9,706 nt of DNA, taken from the NCBI GenBank assembly GCA_002371705.1, contig DFGI01000055.1, positions 1 to 9,706 on the forward strand. The letters are read 5' to 3'. This document shows, piece after piece, positions 1 through 7,733 of the stretch (the stretch's first letter is position 1; every line of letters starts with the position of its first letter). This DNA is from Bacteroidales bacterium UBA3754. Its GTDB lineage: Bacteria > Bacteroidota > Bacteroidia > Bacteroidales > UBA1715. Both the position numbers and the translations under genes were made by a program. Under the pieces are notes generated by a model that ran no database searches, was not told where the DNA came from, and saw only the letters and a list, made by a program, of their open reading frames with translations.

Positions 1-646
1 GGCCTGCGCGGTGCATTGGAATACGTTTTTTCCATTCTTCCAACAAGGCTTCAGGTAATTGTGCCGTCATATCTGTCATTATAAATCCCGGAGCAACAGC
101 GTTACAACGTATGTTACGGATTCCCAATTCTTTAGCAACTGATTTGGTGAATCCAATGATACCAGCTTTCGATGCGGAATAATTTGCCTGATTTGCGTTG
201 CCCGCAATGCCAACAATCGAACTTAGGCTGATAATGCTTCCTTCGCCTTGTTTCCACATTATTGGTTGAACCGCTTTCGTCATACTGAACACTGATTTCA
301 GATTCACATTGATAACGGCGTCCCATTGTTCCTCAGTCATTCGTTTTAATGCGGAATCTTTTGTGATACCAGCGTTGTTCACCAAAATATCAATTCTCCC
401 GAAATCAGCAACAACTTGGTTCACAACATTTTGTGCGTCATTGAAATTTGCCGCGTTCGATGCGTAGCCTTTTGCGGTAACCGACAACGCCGAAAGTTCT
501 TTTTCCAATGATTCCATCGCGTCGTTGCGCTCCAAATCTGTAAAAGCGACATTGCATCCTTCCGAAGCAAACATCAGTGCGATTGCTTTGCCAATGCCAC
601 GATTTGCTCCAGTAATCAGCGCAGTTTTATTTTGTAACAAGTTCAT
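1..646 (-). CDS. fabG: 3-oxoacyl-ACP reductase FabG (partial, C-terminus beyond the left edge)
   Basis: NADPH-dependent reductase of the fatty-acid elongation cycle that reduces 3-oxoacyl-ACP to 3-hydroxyacyl-ACP in the cytoplasm. 215 codons are visible. They show the classical short-chain dehydrogenase layout: the cofactor-binding TGANRGIG at residues 12-19, NNAG at 90-93, NVNL with N115, and the catalytic S143, Y156 and K160 (YSASK). The S-to-Y spacing of 13 matches FabG. The PGFIMTDMT segment near 186-194 is also typical of the family. FabG is usually 244-248 residues, so about 30 residues are missing at the edge; nothing suggests a broken gene. The ATG at 646 is the only sensible start, since it puts the Rossmann motif at the usual distance. 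It lies 135 bases past speA, beyond a terminator and with its own -7 box, so it is probably transcribed separately. Another short-chain dehydrogenase is possible but less likely. Confidence 0.93.
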   Translation of the reverse strand, partial: MNLLQNKTALITGANRGIGKAIALMFASEGCNVAFTDLERNDAMESLEKELSALSVTAKGYASNAANFNDAQNVVNQVVADFGRIDILVNNAGITKDSALKRMTEEQWDAVINVNLKSVFSMTKAVQPIMWKQGEGSIISLSSIVGIAGNANQANYSASKAGIIGFTKSVAKELGIRNIRCNAVAPGFIMTDMTAQLPEALLEEWKKRIPMHRAG

Positions 647-716
647 ATAGTTTCGTTTATATAAAACAAAATAGGGTAGTGCTAAAAATTTTCATCTTTC
701 GACAACACCACATCAA

Positions 717-724
717 CAAAGATA
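717..724 (-). promoter_or_regulatory. Bacteroidota-type -7 promoter box for fabG
   Basis: The minus strand reads TATCTTTG, an exact match to the TAnnTTTG -7 element of the Bacteroidota primary sigma factor. It lies 70 bases upstream of the fabG ATG, which implies a leader of about 60 bases. No clear TTTG is seen at the usual -33 position, so only half of the promoter is supported. It sits just downstream of the speA terminator, as expected for a new transcription unit. Confidence 0.5.
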
Positions 725-730
725 GAAAAT

Positions 731-756
731 TTTCAGAAAAATCCCGCACACACGGG
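731..756 (-). terminator. Rho-independent terminator after speA
   Basis: On the minus strand, 25 bases past the speA stop, CCCG and CGGG (743-756) enclose TGTGTG; a T-G wobble can lengthen the stem to five pairs with a GTGT loop. A T-rich stretch (ATTTTTCT) follows at once. The stem is short but GC-only apart from the wobble, and the placement between two genes with separate roles fits a terminator. Confidence 0.55.
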
Positions 757-781
757 CGCAGAAATCTAAAAAATGTCGTGA

Positions 782-2200
782 CTATTTTTGTCTATCAGCC
801 TCGTTGTAGCCCAAAATATTGAACATATCTTCCGCGGTTTGTTCCTCGCGATACACATAATCCTTAAAATTACCTGTTTCGTCGCGGTCGATTACAATAT
901 ATTTCGGTGAGGGAATCAAGCAGTGTTTTATGCCGCCATAACCGCTGATGGAATCCTGATATGCGCCAGTGTGGAAAAATCCGATGTACAAAGGTTCTTT
1001 TTCCTTTTCGGAATACGATGGCAACATAACCTCCTGATTCAAATCCTCGGAATTGTAGTAGTCGGAGTGGTCGCAACTGATGCCGCCGATGTTCACCCGC
1101 TTGTATTCGTTTTTCCATTTGTTGATTGGTAGCAAAATAAATTTCTCGTGAATACTCCACGCATCGGGTATAGTATTCATCAAACTATTATTTATAATGT
1201 ACCAACATTCTGTGTCGTTTTGTTGTTTTTGCTCAAGCACTTGGAAAATTATTGCGCCGCTTTCGCCAACTGTGTATTTGCCAAATTCGGTATAAATATT
1301 TGGTTCATCCACTTTTTCCTTTGCGCACGATTCCTTTATATTTTTAATGATTTCGCCAATAATATAGTCGTAATCGTATTCAAATCCCAGATGATTTCTG
1401 ATTGGCAAACCGCCGCCAAGGTCAAGGCAATCAAGGCTGTCGCATTGCTTTTTCAACTCAATGTAAACTTTCAGTGCTTTTTGGAATTCGCCCCAGTAGT
1501 ACAAACTGTCTTTTATGCCTGAATCCACAAAGAAATGGAGCATTTTCAGTTCCAGATTTTTCTTGTTTTTCAACCGTTTGTAGAAATGAAGAATTTCATT
1601 CGGACGAATGCCCAAACGCGAGGTGTAGTACGCCGATTGCGATTCTTCGTTGATAGCCATACGGATGCCGACTTTCAATTTTTTCCGTCCCATTACTTTT
1701 TCCAGACGGTCGAGTTCCTCGGTACTGTCAAGAATTGTTATGGTATTGTGGAAACCTAAGTCGCGCAGCAACACGATTTTCCGCAGATATTCATCGGTTT
1801 TGTAGCCATTGTGAACCACAGTCAAATGTTTGTCAACTTTCTTCGCCTGATACAATTTGATAATCAAATCAATATCGAATGACGACGATGTCTCCAAATT
1901 TACATTGTGCTTAAGTGCTTCGTTTATAACGTGATAGAAATGGTTGCACTTGGTGCAGTAGCAATATTCATACGAACCTTTGTAGTTGTAGTACTTGATT
2001 GCTTTGTTAAATAAATTTCGGGCTTTACGAATCTGTTCGCCAATTTTCGGAAGGTAAATAAACCGAAACGGCGTACCGTATTTGTCAATTAAATATTTGA
2101 GAGAAACTCCTTGAAAGGTCAAATATCCGTCACGAAGGTCAAATCCCTCCTGAGGGAAATAGAAACTTTGTTCTATCAAATCAAAATACGTGTTCTTCAT
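782..2200 (-). CDS. speA: Arginine decarboxylase, PLP-dependent (alanine-racemase fold)
   Basis: Decarboxylates arginine to agmatine, the first step of polyamine synthesis by the agmatine route. The 472 residues match the short (about 460-470) arginine decarboxylase common in Bacteroidota rather than the roughly 630-residue enterobacterial SpeA. Visible features are YCYCTK with the likely PLP-binding lysine K84, the phosphate-binding GGG at 262-264, TEFGKYTVGESG at 304-315, the catalytic Cys-Asp pair C376-D377 contributed across the dimer, and GAYQ at 412-415. The N-terminal FDLIEQSFYFPQEGF segment is also typical of this group. The ATG at 2200 is the natural start. The gene lies 53 bases downstream of the GNAT gene and ends at a hairpin terminator, so it could be the last gene of the upstream run or be driven from a weak box in that gap. 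A carboxynorspermidine or diaminopimelate decarboxylase is less likely given the whole-length resemblance. Confidence 0.88.
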   Translation of the reverse strand: MKNTYFDLIEQSFYFPQEGFDLRDGYLTFQGVSLKYLIDKYGTPFRFIYLPKIGEQIRKARNLFNKAIKYYNYKGSYEYCYCTKCNHFYHVINEALKHNVNLETSSSFDIDLIIKLYQAKKVDKHLTVVHNGYKTDEYLRKIVLLRDLGFHNTITILDSTEELDRLEKVMGRKKLKVGIRMAINEESQSAYYTSRLGIRPNEILHFYKRLKNKKNLELKMLHFFVDSGIKDSLYYWGEFQKALKVYIELKKQCDSLDCLDLGGGLPIRNHLGFEYDYDYIIGEIIKNIKESCAKEKVDEPNIYTEFGKYTVGESGAIIFQVLEQKQQNDTECWYIINNSLMNTIPDAWSIHEKFILLPINKWKNEYKRVNIGGISCDHSDYYNSEDLNQEVMLPSYSEKEKEPLYIGFFHTGAYQDSISGYGGIKHCLIPSPKYIVIDRDETGNFKDYVYREEQTAEDMFNILGYNEADRQK

Positions 2201-2237
2201 CGTTTTCTGTCAATCATAAAATATCCCTTATTTTTTG

Positions 2238-2245
2238 CAAAGTAA
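2238..2245 (-). promoter_or_regulatory. Possible weak -7 box for speA
   Basis: The minus strand reads TTACTTTG, one mismatch from TAnnTTTG, 38 bases upstream of the speA start in the 53-base gap after the GNAT gene. No TTTG is found at the -33 position. It may allow expression independent of the upstream run, but a match this loose can occur by chance in AT-rich DNA. Confidence 0.25.
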
Positions 2246-2253
2246 CATAATTT

Positions 2254-2742
2254 CTATGATTTATTTTCATTTGTGCCTGCAAATTTTGCGTACATAAATG
2301 AATCATATAAAATTCCGTCTATCAAAAAGTTTTTTCGCAGACGACCTTCGCACGTAAAACCAACAGTTTCAAATAGTTGCTGCGAAAATTTGTTTTCGGT
2401 GCAAATTTGAGCCTCAATTCTTGCGAAATCGTTTTTAAATAATTGATTTACTGTGTTTTGTAATAGCTTCTGGGCAATTCCTTGATGTTGGAATTGTTCC
2501 AGCACAACAATTGTGATTGATGCGGTTTTGTGTTTTCTGACCAAATGTGCCGACACAAATCCAAGAAATGTTTCATTTTCGTAAGCTGCCCACGAAATTC
2601 TGTCGAAATCTTCAACCCATTGGATGAGTGATTTGTTATTAATGGAATTGCACCAATCAAGGTCGGTGTAGTGCAACAATTTTTTGTTTGAAAACACTTG
2701 CAGCAAATCTTTGAAAACAGTATGAAACTCACGTATTTGCAT
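2254..2742 (-). CDS. GNAT-family N-acetyltransferase
   Basis: Acetyl-CoA-dependent N-acyltransferase whose substrate cannot be told from sequence. The protein has about 162 residues. The acetyl-CoA-binding motif A lies at roughly 76-95, with the QxxGxA-type core Q85-H-Q-G88-I-A90 after a hydrophobic strand (ASITIVVLEQF). Motif B follows as ENKFSQQLFETVGF at 116-129, and the C-terminal RLRKNFLIDGILYDSFMYA recalls the RimJ/RimL-like branch. I chose the ATG at 2742, two bases past the stop of the phosphoesterase gene. A GTG at 2751 in frame would overlap that gene by seven bases and add three residues. It is the last gene of the tightly packed run that begins at 7602. RimJ/RimL-like members modify protein N-termini or small amines, but that is only family-level knowledge. 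Confidence 0.82.
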   Translation of the reverse strand: MQIREFHTVFKDLLQVFSNKKLLHYTDLDWCNSINNKSLIQWVEDFDRISWAAYENETFLGFVSAHLVRKHKTASITIVVLEQFQHQGIAQKLLQNTVNQLFKNDFARIEAQICTENKFSQQLFETVGFTCEGRLRKNFLIDGILYDSFMYAKFAGTNENKS

Positions 2743-2744
2743 TG

Positions 2745-3239
2745 TTACCACCGATTACATTCCACAACGGCAAGATTTTGAGGAATACCGTTGTTTATTT
2801 CAAATTCAATCATTGTTCGTTTTTGATGGAACCCTGTTTTTCCTATAGCTCCCGGATTCATGTGTAGCAATCCTAATTTTGGATCGTTCATGACTTTTAG
2901 AATATGTGAATGCCCGCTGATAAATATATTTGGTTTATAGTCAAGTATTTGTGTTCGAGCCGAGGGCTCGTATTTCCCAGGGTAGCCTCCGATGTGTGTC
3001 ATCATAATTTTCAGTCCTTCGCATTCAAATTGTGCAATTTTCGGCACACGAATCCGTACATCCTGCCCGTCAATATTGCCCCAAACCGCGTGCACGGGCT
3101 TAATGTTTTGTAGTTTTTCCAATAACTCTAATGAACCAATATCGCCTGCGTGCCAGATTTCATCAGCATTTTCCGCATGCGACAAAATTGTTGCGTCCAG
3201 ATAATTGTGTGTATCGGAAATAAGCAGAATTCGTTTCAT
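2745..3239 (-). CDS. YfcE/MJ0936-type metallophosphoesterase
   Basis: Small cytoplasmic calcineurin-like phosphodiesterase of the YfcE/MJ0936 family, which binds two divalent metals and hydrolyses phosphodiester model substrates; the natural substrate is not known. All metal-site motifs are present in 164 residues, the normal family length: D9-T-H11, the GD pair with D33, the GN pair with N55, H82 in MTHIGGYPG, and GHSH with H110 and H112. The NPGAIG segment at 128-133 near the C-terminus is also typical. The ATG at 3239 shares its A with the TAA of the upstream TolB-like gene, a strong sign of translational coupling. The downstream GNAT start lies two bases past this stop. Nothing is broken or missing. 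Confidence 0.9.
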   Translation of the reverse strand: MKRILLISDTHNYLDATILSHAENADEIWHAGDIGSLELLEKLQNIKPVHAVWGNIDGQDVRIRVPKIAQFECEGLKIMMTHIGGYPGKYEPSARTQILDYKPNIFISGHSHILKVMNDPKLGLLHMNPGAIGKTGFHQKRTMIEFEINNGIPQNLAVVECNRW

Positions 3240-4120
3240 TATTTTAATTTGTAACTTACAAATGCAAATGTTGAACTATCTGGCGACCAACTGTTTACAT
3301 TGATTGTACCTTGACCGCCGAACAATTTCACCAGCGTTTTATATTCACCTCCTTCGGGCGACATCATTCGAATTTCCACGTTTTTATTTGCGGGATGGTC
3401 GCCGGGATTGATGTCGTTTTTGTTGTACGAAATATACACCACGTGTTTCCCGTCGGGCGAAACGTGGGCGAACCAACTGTCGCTGTTTTCGTCGAACGTC
3501 ATCTGTGTTTGTTCGCGGCCATCGGTGCGCATGCGCCAAATCTGCATCAGCCCTGTGCGCACGCTGTTGAACCAAATATAGTTTCCACACGGCGAGAATT
3601 CACAGCCGTCGTTCAAGCCTTCCGCCGTTGTCAGCCGTGTTTCTTCGCCACCACAGGCTGGAATCGTGTAAATGTCGTATTCGCCATTGCGTTCGGCACA
3701 ATAAGCCAATGTTTTTCCGTCGGGTGACCAGCCGTGCAGATAACTTGGTGCAATGGGCGTTATCAGTTTTGGCTTGCCTGTGGCAAACGGAATAACATAC
3801 ACGCGGCTTTGACCGTCCTCAATCGTATGGTGGCTCACCGCAACCTTGTCGTGGTTGGGCGAAAGCACGTGGTCGTTGTTGCACTGCGTACAAAATCCCG
3901 TGTTGATTTCGCGTCGTTCCTGTGTTTCAAGATTATAGGTGTACAATTTTCCGTGGCCATTGAATAACAGCGTTTTTCCGTCTTTCAACCAGTTCGGTGC
4001 TTCTATCAATTCGTCAAATGTGGCGACAACCGTGCGTTCGTTTGTTTTTATATTGAATAGTTCCAAAACGGAAATCACATCGCGTTCTTCGACTTCTCTT
4101 TTTGTGGTTAATACGTTCAT
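3239..4120 (-). CDS. Cytoplasmic TolB-like beta-propeller protein (PD40 repeats)
   Basis: A 293-residue protein built almost wholly from TolB-type PD40/WD40-like blades. Blade cores are seen near residues 41-55, 85-97, 129-143 (WSPDGKTLAY), 172-187, 217-232 (SPDGKHVVYI) and 276-290, spaced about 43-60 residues apart, giving a six-bladed propeller. There is no signal peptide, so unlike periplasmic TolB it should stay in the cytoplasm. No TolB N-terminal domain or peptidase domain is attached, so the likely job is scaffolding or ligand binding. Some similar proteins are labelled transporters or oligogalacturonide lyases, but I see no catalytic signature to back either. It starts 10 bases after the stop of the metallo-hydrolase gene and its stop overlaps the phosphoesterase start by one base, so the three are surely co-transcribed. 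The annotation is confident for fold, not for function. Confidence 0.8.
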   Translation of the reverse strand: MNVLTTKREVEERDVISVLELFNIKTNERTVVATFDELIEAPNWLKDGKTLLFNGHGKLYTYNLETQERREINTGFCTQCNNDHVLSPNHDKVAVSHHTIEDGQSRVYVIPFATGKPKLITPIAPSYLHGWSPDGKTLAYCAERNGEYDIYTIPACGGEETRLTTAEGLNDGCEFSPCGNYIWFNSVRTGLMQIWRMRTDGREQTQMTFDENSDSWFAHVSPDGKHVVYISYNKNDINPGDHPANKNVEIRMMSPEGGEYKTLVKLFGGQGTINVNSWSPDSSTFAFVSYKLK

Positions 4121-4130
4121 TTTCTTTTAT

Positions 4131-4910
4131 TTATAGTATTATTGATTCTCCTTGTTTTACAATGGAAAAATGTAAATCGTGATAATTTGTTTTCATTATT
4201 TGAGCGAATTTGTCGGGGTTGCCGCCGTGCAGAGCAAACATTCCGTAATGGCAGGGAATTGTCAATGTTGGTTGCAGTGCGTTTGCCCACGCCGCGCACT
4301 CCGTTTCGTCAAGGTTGCCCCACGCTCCGTTTATTGGTGCCGCCATTACGTCGAATTTACCCAATGCGCGGAAATAATCCGCCATGTCGAGCCGCAGACA
4401 CGTATCGCCGGTAAAATAAATCTTCTTGCTGTCAACCGAAAGCACCAGTCCAACGGCATCAGGCGCGCCGTCGCCATGGTCACAGGGAACAAAATGGAAT
4501 TCTATGTCGTTGAATGTCAACTTGTCGCAGACCGACACAAACGTACATCGTGATTTGTCTATCCGCAAGCGTTCCACATCGTTTTCGCACGAGAGCGAAG
4601 CGAACAATTGTGCTTTGGTGTTTTGCATCAGTTCGGGCAACGAATCTTCGTCGAAATGGTCGCGATGGGCGTGCGAAGCGACGATGAAATCAAAAGGAAT
4701 GCTTTCTGTGTCAAGAATTTGCGGCAACAAGCGTTGCAATCCGTCTTTTTGCTCCGTGCGATAAACGCAATCAGACAAATACATATCGTAGCCAATATAT
4801 TTTCCCGAAGCGGATTTAACAATAAATCCAGCCTGCCCAAGAAAAAACAAGTGCGTTTGCCCCAAAGGAGCAGAAAGAACCGTTTGCGAGAATTTTGATG
4901 AATTCGCCAT
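4131..4910 (-). CDS. UlaG-like MBL-fold metallo-hydrolase
   Basis: Metallo-beta-lactamase-fold hydrolase of 259 residues. The metal-binding signature is complete: H80-A-H82-R-D84-H85, then H145 (PCDHGDG), D169 (YFTGDT) and H221 (CHYGMF). The FLGQAGFIVKS start near 23-33, the strand-turn YDMYLSD and the late CHYGMF resemble the UlaG (L-ascorbate-6-phosphate lactonase) branch. No ascorbate-utilisation or phosphotransferase genes are nearby, so the UlaG substrate should not be assumed. There is no signal peptide, so it is cytoplasmic. It lies 17 bases after the lipoprotein gene and 10 bases before the TolB-like gene, inside the tight minus-strand run. A lactonase or phosphoesterase activity is the reasonable inference; the substrate is unknown. 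Confidence 0.85.
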   Translation of the reverse strand: MANSSKFSQTVLSAPLGQTHLFFLGQAGFIVKSASGKYIGYDMYLSDCVYRTEQKDGLQRLLPQILDTESIPFDFIVASHAHRDHFDEDSLPELMQNTKAQLFASLSCENDVERLRIDKSRCTFVSVCDKLTFNDIEFHFVPCDHGDGAPDAVGLVLSVDSKKIYFTGDTCLRLDMADYFRALGKFDVMAAPINGAWGNLDETECAAWANALQPTLTIPCHYGMFALHGGNPDKFAQIMKTNYHDLHFSIVKQGESIIL

Positions 4911-4927
4911 TTACGAATAAACAGTGC

Positions 4928-5791
4928 TTATTTCACATTGACAATGCTGGTTCTCACTTTTGTGAGTTCCTCGTTAAGCAGTTGTATATCTTCTTCCGAA
5001 AGAACTCTGTCGCCAAAGCTGTCGTAAGTCGAATCAATATCCTTCAAATCTTTAATTATGTCGGTCACAAACACATTGTCGCCTTCGTCAAGTGATTCCA
5101 CGGCTTCAAGGATTTTTTTCAGATAATCCTTTTGCTCAAGAACTTTCGTAATCAATTTAGATTTGAGTTGCGTTGATTTTATGCGGCCGAACATTTCCGT
5201 TGCCACATACATATTTTCAATCCAGCTACCAACAATCACCAACGACGACAGCATAAACTGTTCCTCGTTTTTCAGCATACGTTTTGCGTTGTCATATACC
5301 ACAAAAATTATGTTGATGAGCGAATCTTTGTTTTCCACATTTGTTTGATATTCCTCCACAGCTTGCTTGTCGAACGCCATAGCCACGCCAATTTGGTCGG
5401 CGAGTTGTTTCGATGCGAGCATGTATTTCATGGAATATTCTGTTTGATCAAAATGAATCAAATAATTCAGTTCCGCGCCATACACACCCATATTCACCGC
5501 CCGATTCTTGCTGGTGTTGTAGTATTTCACATGTTCAGCTGGATTCAGCATATTGGCATCGAACAACGATTTATCGGATTCCGCCAGCATTCCAATCATT
5601 TCATCGGAAATTACTAAGTTATTTATCAGATAATCAAGTCGTTCTGGCATTCCCGCACTCACCAAATCCTCGCCCAAAACAACATCCTTATATTCATCGT
5701 CAATGCTGAACGACGATTGGTTGCCCGAATTGGAGCAACTAACCAGTGCTATTAGCAAAATCAGACAATATGGTATGTTTCGTAGTTTCAT
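4928..5791 (-). CDS. Unknown helical lipoprotein
   Basis: I do not recognise a family for this 287-residue protein. A short signal peptide (residues 1-18; LRNIPYCLILLIALVS) ends in an LVSC lipobox with Cys19 as the lipidated residue, followed by a serine, asparagine and glutamine linker, so it should be membrane-anchored, possibly on the outer membrane. The rest lacks cysteines and looks mostly alpha-helical, with charged helices toward the C-terminus (KLITKVLEQKDYLKKILEAV and after). No catalytic motif or repeat stands out. Its ATG overlaps the stop of the DUF349 gene by four bases (ATGA), so translation is probably coupled, and a metallo-hydrolase gene follows after 17 bases. Pairing with the DUF349 protein suggests a shared role, but that is inference from position only. 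Confidence 0.85.
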   Translation of the reverse strand: MKLRNIPYCLILLIALVSCSNSGNQSSFSIDDEYKDVVLGEDLVSAGMPERLDYLINNLVISDEMIGMLAESDKSLFDANMLNPAEHVKYYNTSKNRAVNMGVYGAELNYLIHFDQTEYSMKYMLASKQLADQIGVAMAFDKQAVEEYQTNVENKDSLINIIFVVYDNAKRMLKNEEQFMLSSLVIVGSWIENMYVATEMFGRIKSTQLKSKLITKVLEQKDYLKKILEAVESLDEGDNVFVTDIIKDLKDIDSTYDSFGDRVLSEEDIQLLNEELTKVRTSIVNVK

Positions 5792-7602
5792 TTGTTTTCG
5801 TGTAAAATTGAGTTAATAACCTGTAGTTTATGTTCCAACTGCGCTATTTCTTTTTTACCTTTTTCAATATTTTTCTCAACGTTTGCAATCAATTTCGACG
5901 CATCCGACGATTTGCTGAAAAATCCCACATTGTTTTCCAACGAGTGGATTTCGCTTTGAACCGTGTTCAATTTATTCTTAATTCGACGAGCTTCTTTTAT
6001 CACCTTGTCTTCGCCGGATTTTTCAAGGAGCATTGCCGATATTTTAGCTCTGAAATCCCAATCGTCGGCCTGACTTTTTTCAATGTTCAATTTCTTCAGC
6101 AAAGCGGAAACGGCTTCGTTGTATTTATTCTGCAGCTCGGCTTTTGCCGATGCAGGAACCAAAATGTTAGCCCATTCCGTCTGGATTGCCGACAAAGCTT
6201 TCATTGCTTCGTCTTTTGCTTCGTCCGAAATTTCGGTAATTTTTTTGATAAGTCCTTCTTTTACCGCAATATTTTCGACCAACAGATTGTTTTGTTTGTT
6301 TTCAAATTCTTTTTTCGCTTCGAAGAACGAATTGCATGCCTTGGTGAAACGGTTCCATAGTTTCTGCGAATCTTTGAAATTTGTGGAACCAATGGTTTTC
6401 CATTCTTTCTGCAATTTTATGTATGCGCTGGTGGCTTCCTGCCAATCGGTGCGCGAGAGCATTTCCTCGGCTTTTTCGCACAAAGCGACTTTTTTCTTTT
6501 TGTTTTCATTTTCCACTTCGTGGACTTCGCCGAAAAATGATTTCCGGGCTGAAAAGAATACATCGCAAGCCTTTGAGAATCGCTCATAGATAAGAGTGTT
6601 CTGTTTTTGCGGAGCATAACCGATAGTGCGCCATTCCTTTTGAATTTCCTGAACTTGTGCGGTTTTCGCCGTCCATTGTTTTTGTGTCAGATCCAAGTCA
6701 AGAATAATTTCGTCCATTTTTTCGCAGAGAGCCGTTTTCTTACGAAGATTTTCTTCTTCCTGCTGTTTTATTGAAGCAAAATAATCTTGATGCGCCTTGT
6801 TGATTACTTTAGTTGCGGCCTGAAACCGTTCCCATAGTTTTTCCTTGAATTCTTCCTTCACAGGTCCGATTTTCCGCCATTCTTCGTGCAGAACTTGCAG
6901 GTCGGCGTATGCTTTCACAATTTGTTTCGCATTAGCTAACGCTTCTGCCTTTTCGCATAGTTGTTCTTTGGCTTCGTAATTCTTTTTTTGGTCCAAATCG
7001 CGGAATTCACGGTTCAGTTTCACATAATCGTAAAATTTCGCCACTTGCAGATGGTAGTTCTCCCAAATGGATTTTTCCTTTGACGGGTCAACATCGCCGG
7101 AATTTTTCCATTCTTCCTGCAAAGCACGGTATTCCGCATAGGTTTTGTTCATTGACTCGGGAGCTTCGGTCAGTTTGCCCAAACGGTCGATGATGCTTTC
7201 CTTTGTTTTGAGATTTTTTTCTTGTTCTTTTTGCTTTTGTTCCAACAAACGGGCACGCAATTCCTTGATTCTTCCATACACTTCCTTGAATTCATTTTCT
7301 TTAGAATCGAAAACAAATCCTTCCGGCGAACCGTTTTCCTCGATGTAGCGTTTGCGTGCCTCGGCGGTTTCGCTTTTTTGCCGTTTATAGAACTGTGTAC
7401 GAATATCTTCTATTGCTTTTCGGTTTGTCTCCACCAATTCCTTGGTGCAGAATTTCTCCATAGCCGAAATCAATTCCGACAACGATAACGTTGAATAATC
7501 AACAGTTTCAGCAGGTTGCGATTCCTGCGACGATAGATTCTCCTGATTCTGAACAATTTCAGAATTAAGATTTTCTGTTATTTGCCCGTCTTCTATTACC
7601 AT
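5788..7602 (-). CDS. DUF349 repeat protein with coiled-coil tail
   Basis: A 604-residue cytoplasmic, highly charged, helical protein. After an acidic, glutamine- and serine-rich N-terminus (1-35) come DUF349-type units marked by (Q/H)xEWxxIG followed by a W/YxxF...F helix: conserved tryptophans at W165, W242, W324, W401 and a degenerate fifth at W477, about 76-82 residues apart. Each of units one to three ends in a helix with a LCEK motif (215-218, 292-295, 374-377). The C-terminus (about 520-604) is a coiled coil carrying the NNVGFFSKS segment that I recall as conserved in Bacteroidota members. The molecular role of DUF349 proteins is not settled. No membrane segment or signal peptide is present. 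It is the first gene of the run, divergent from trmD across 131 bases. A clear TAnnTTTG box was not found upstream of it. Confidence 0.87.
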   Translation of the reverse strand: MVIEDGQITENLNSEIVQNQENLSSQESQPAETVDYSTLSLSELISAMEKFCTKELVETNRKAIEDIRTQFYKRQKSETAEARKRYIEENGSPEGFVFDSKENEFKEVYGRIKELRARLLEQKQKEQEKNLKTKESIIDRLGKLTEAPESMNKTYAEYRALQEEWKNSGDVDPSKEKSIWENYHLQVAKFYDYVKLNREFRDLDQKKNYEAKEQLCEKAEALANAKQIVKAYADLQVLHEEWRKIGPVKEEFKEKLWERFQAATKVINKAHQDYFASIKQQEEENLRKKTALCEKMDEIILDLDLTQKQWTAKTAQVQEIQKEWRTIGYAPQKQNTLIYERFSKACDVFFSARKSFFGEVHEVENENKKKKVALCEKAEEMLSRTDWQEATSAYIKLQKEWKTIGSTNFKDSQKLWNRFTKACNSFFEAKKEFENKQNNLLVENIAVKEGLIKKITEISDEAKDEAMKALSAIQTEWANILVPASAKAELQNKYNEAVSALLKKLNIEKSQADDWDFRAKISAMLLEKSGEDKVIKEARRIKNKLNTVQSEIHSLENNVGFFSKSSDASKLIANVEKNIEKGKKEIAQLEHKLQVINSILHENK

Positions 7603-7685
7603 ACTTTAAAGTAAAGAAAGTTTGTTATATTTCATTTTCGTATTCACCATTATACACCAAATACGAATTATCTTGCGAATTTATA

Positions 7686-7693
7686 TAATTTTG
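7686..7693 (+). promoter_or_regulatory. Bacteroidota-type -7 promoter box for trmD
   Basis: TAATTTTG matches TAnnTTTG exactly and ends 40 bases before the trmD ATG, in the 131-base divergent spacer. No TTTG is found 19 bases upstream, so the -33 part is missing or degenerate. A purine-rich tract (GAGGAAAAAAG, 7697-7707) lies between the box and the start. Confidence 0.45.
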
Positions 7694-7733
7694 CACGAGG
7701 AAAAAAGTAAAAACGAGTTAATTTTAGAAAAAA

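Noticed and set aside
3311..3727. 138-residue plus-strand ORF
   Set aside because: It lies wholly antisense to the TolB-like gene, whose propeller repeats are clear; it is a shadow frame.
4131..4910. Calling the metallo-hydrolase an ascorbate-6-phosphate lactonase (ulaG)
   Set aside because: The motifs fit the wider branch, but no other ascorbate genes are nearby, so the specific substrate is not supported.
5830..6589. Two long plus-strand ORFs (176 and 168 residues)
   Set aside because: Both are antisense to the DUF349 gene and phenylalanine/serine-rich, as expected from the complement of lysine/glutamate-rich coding sequence.
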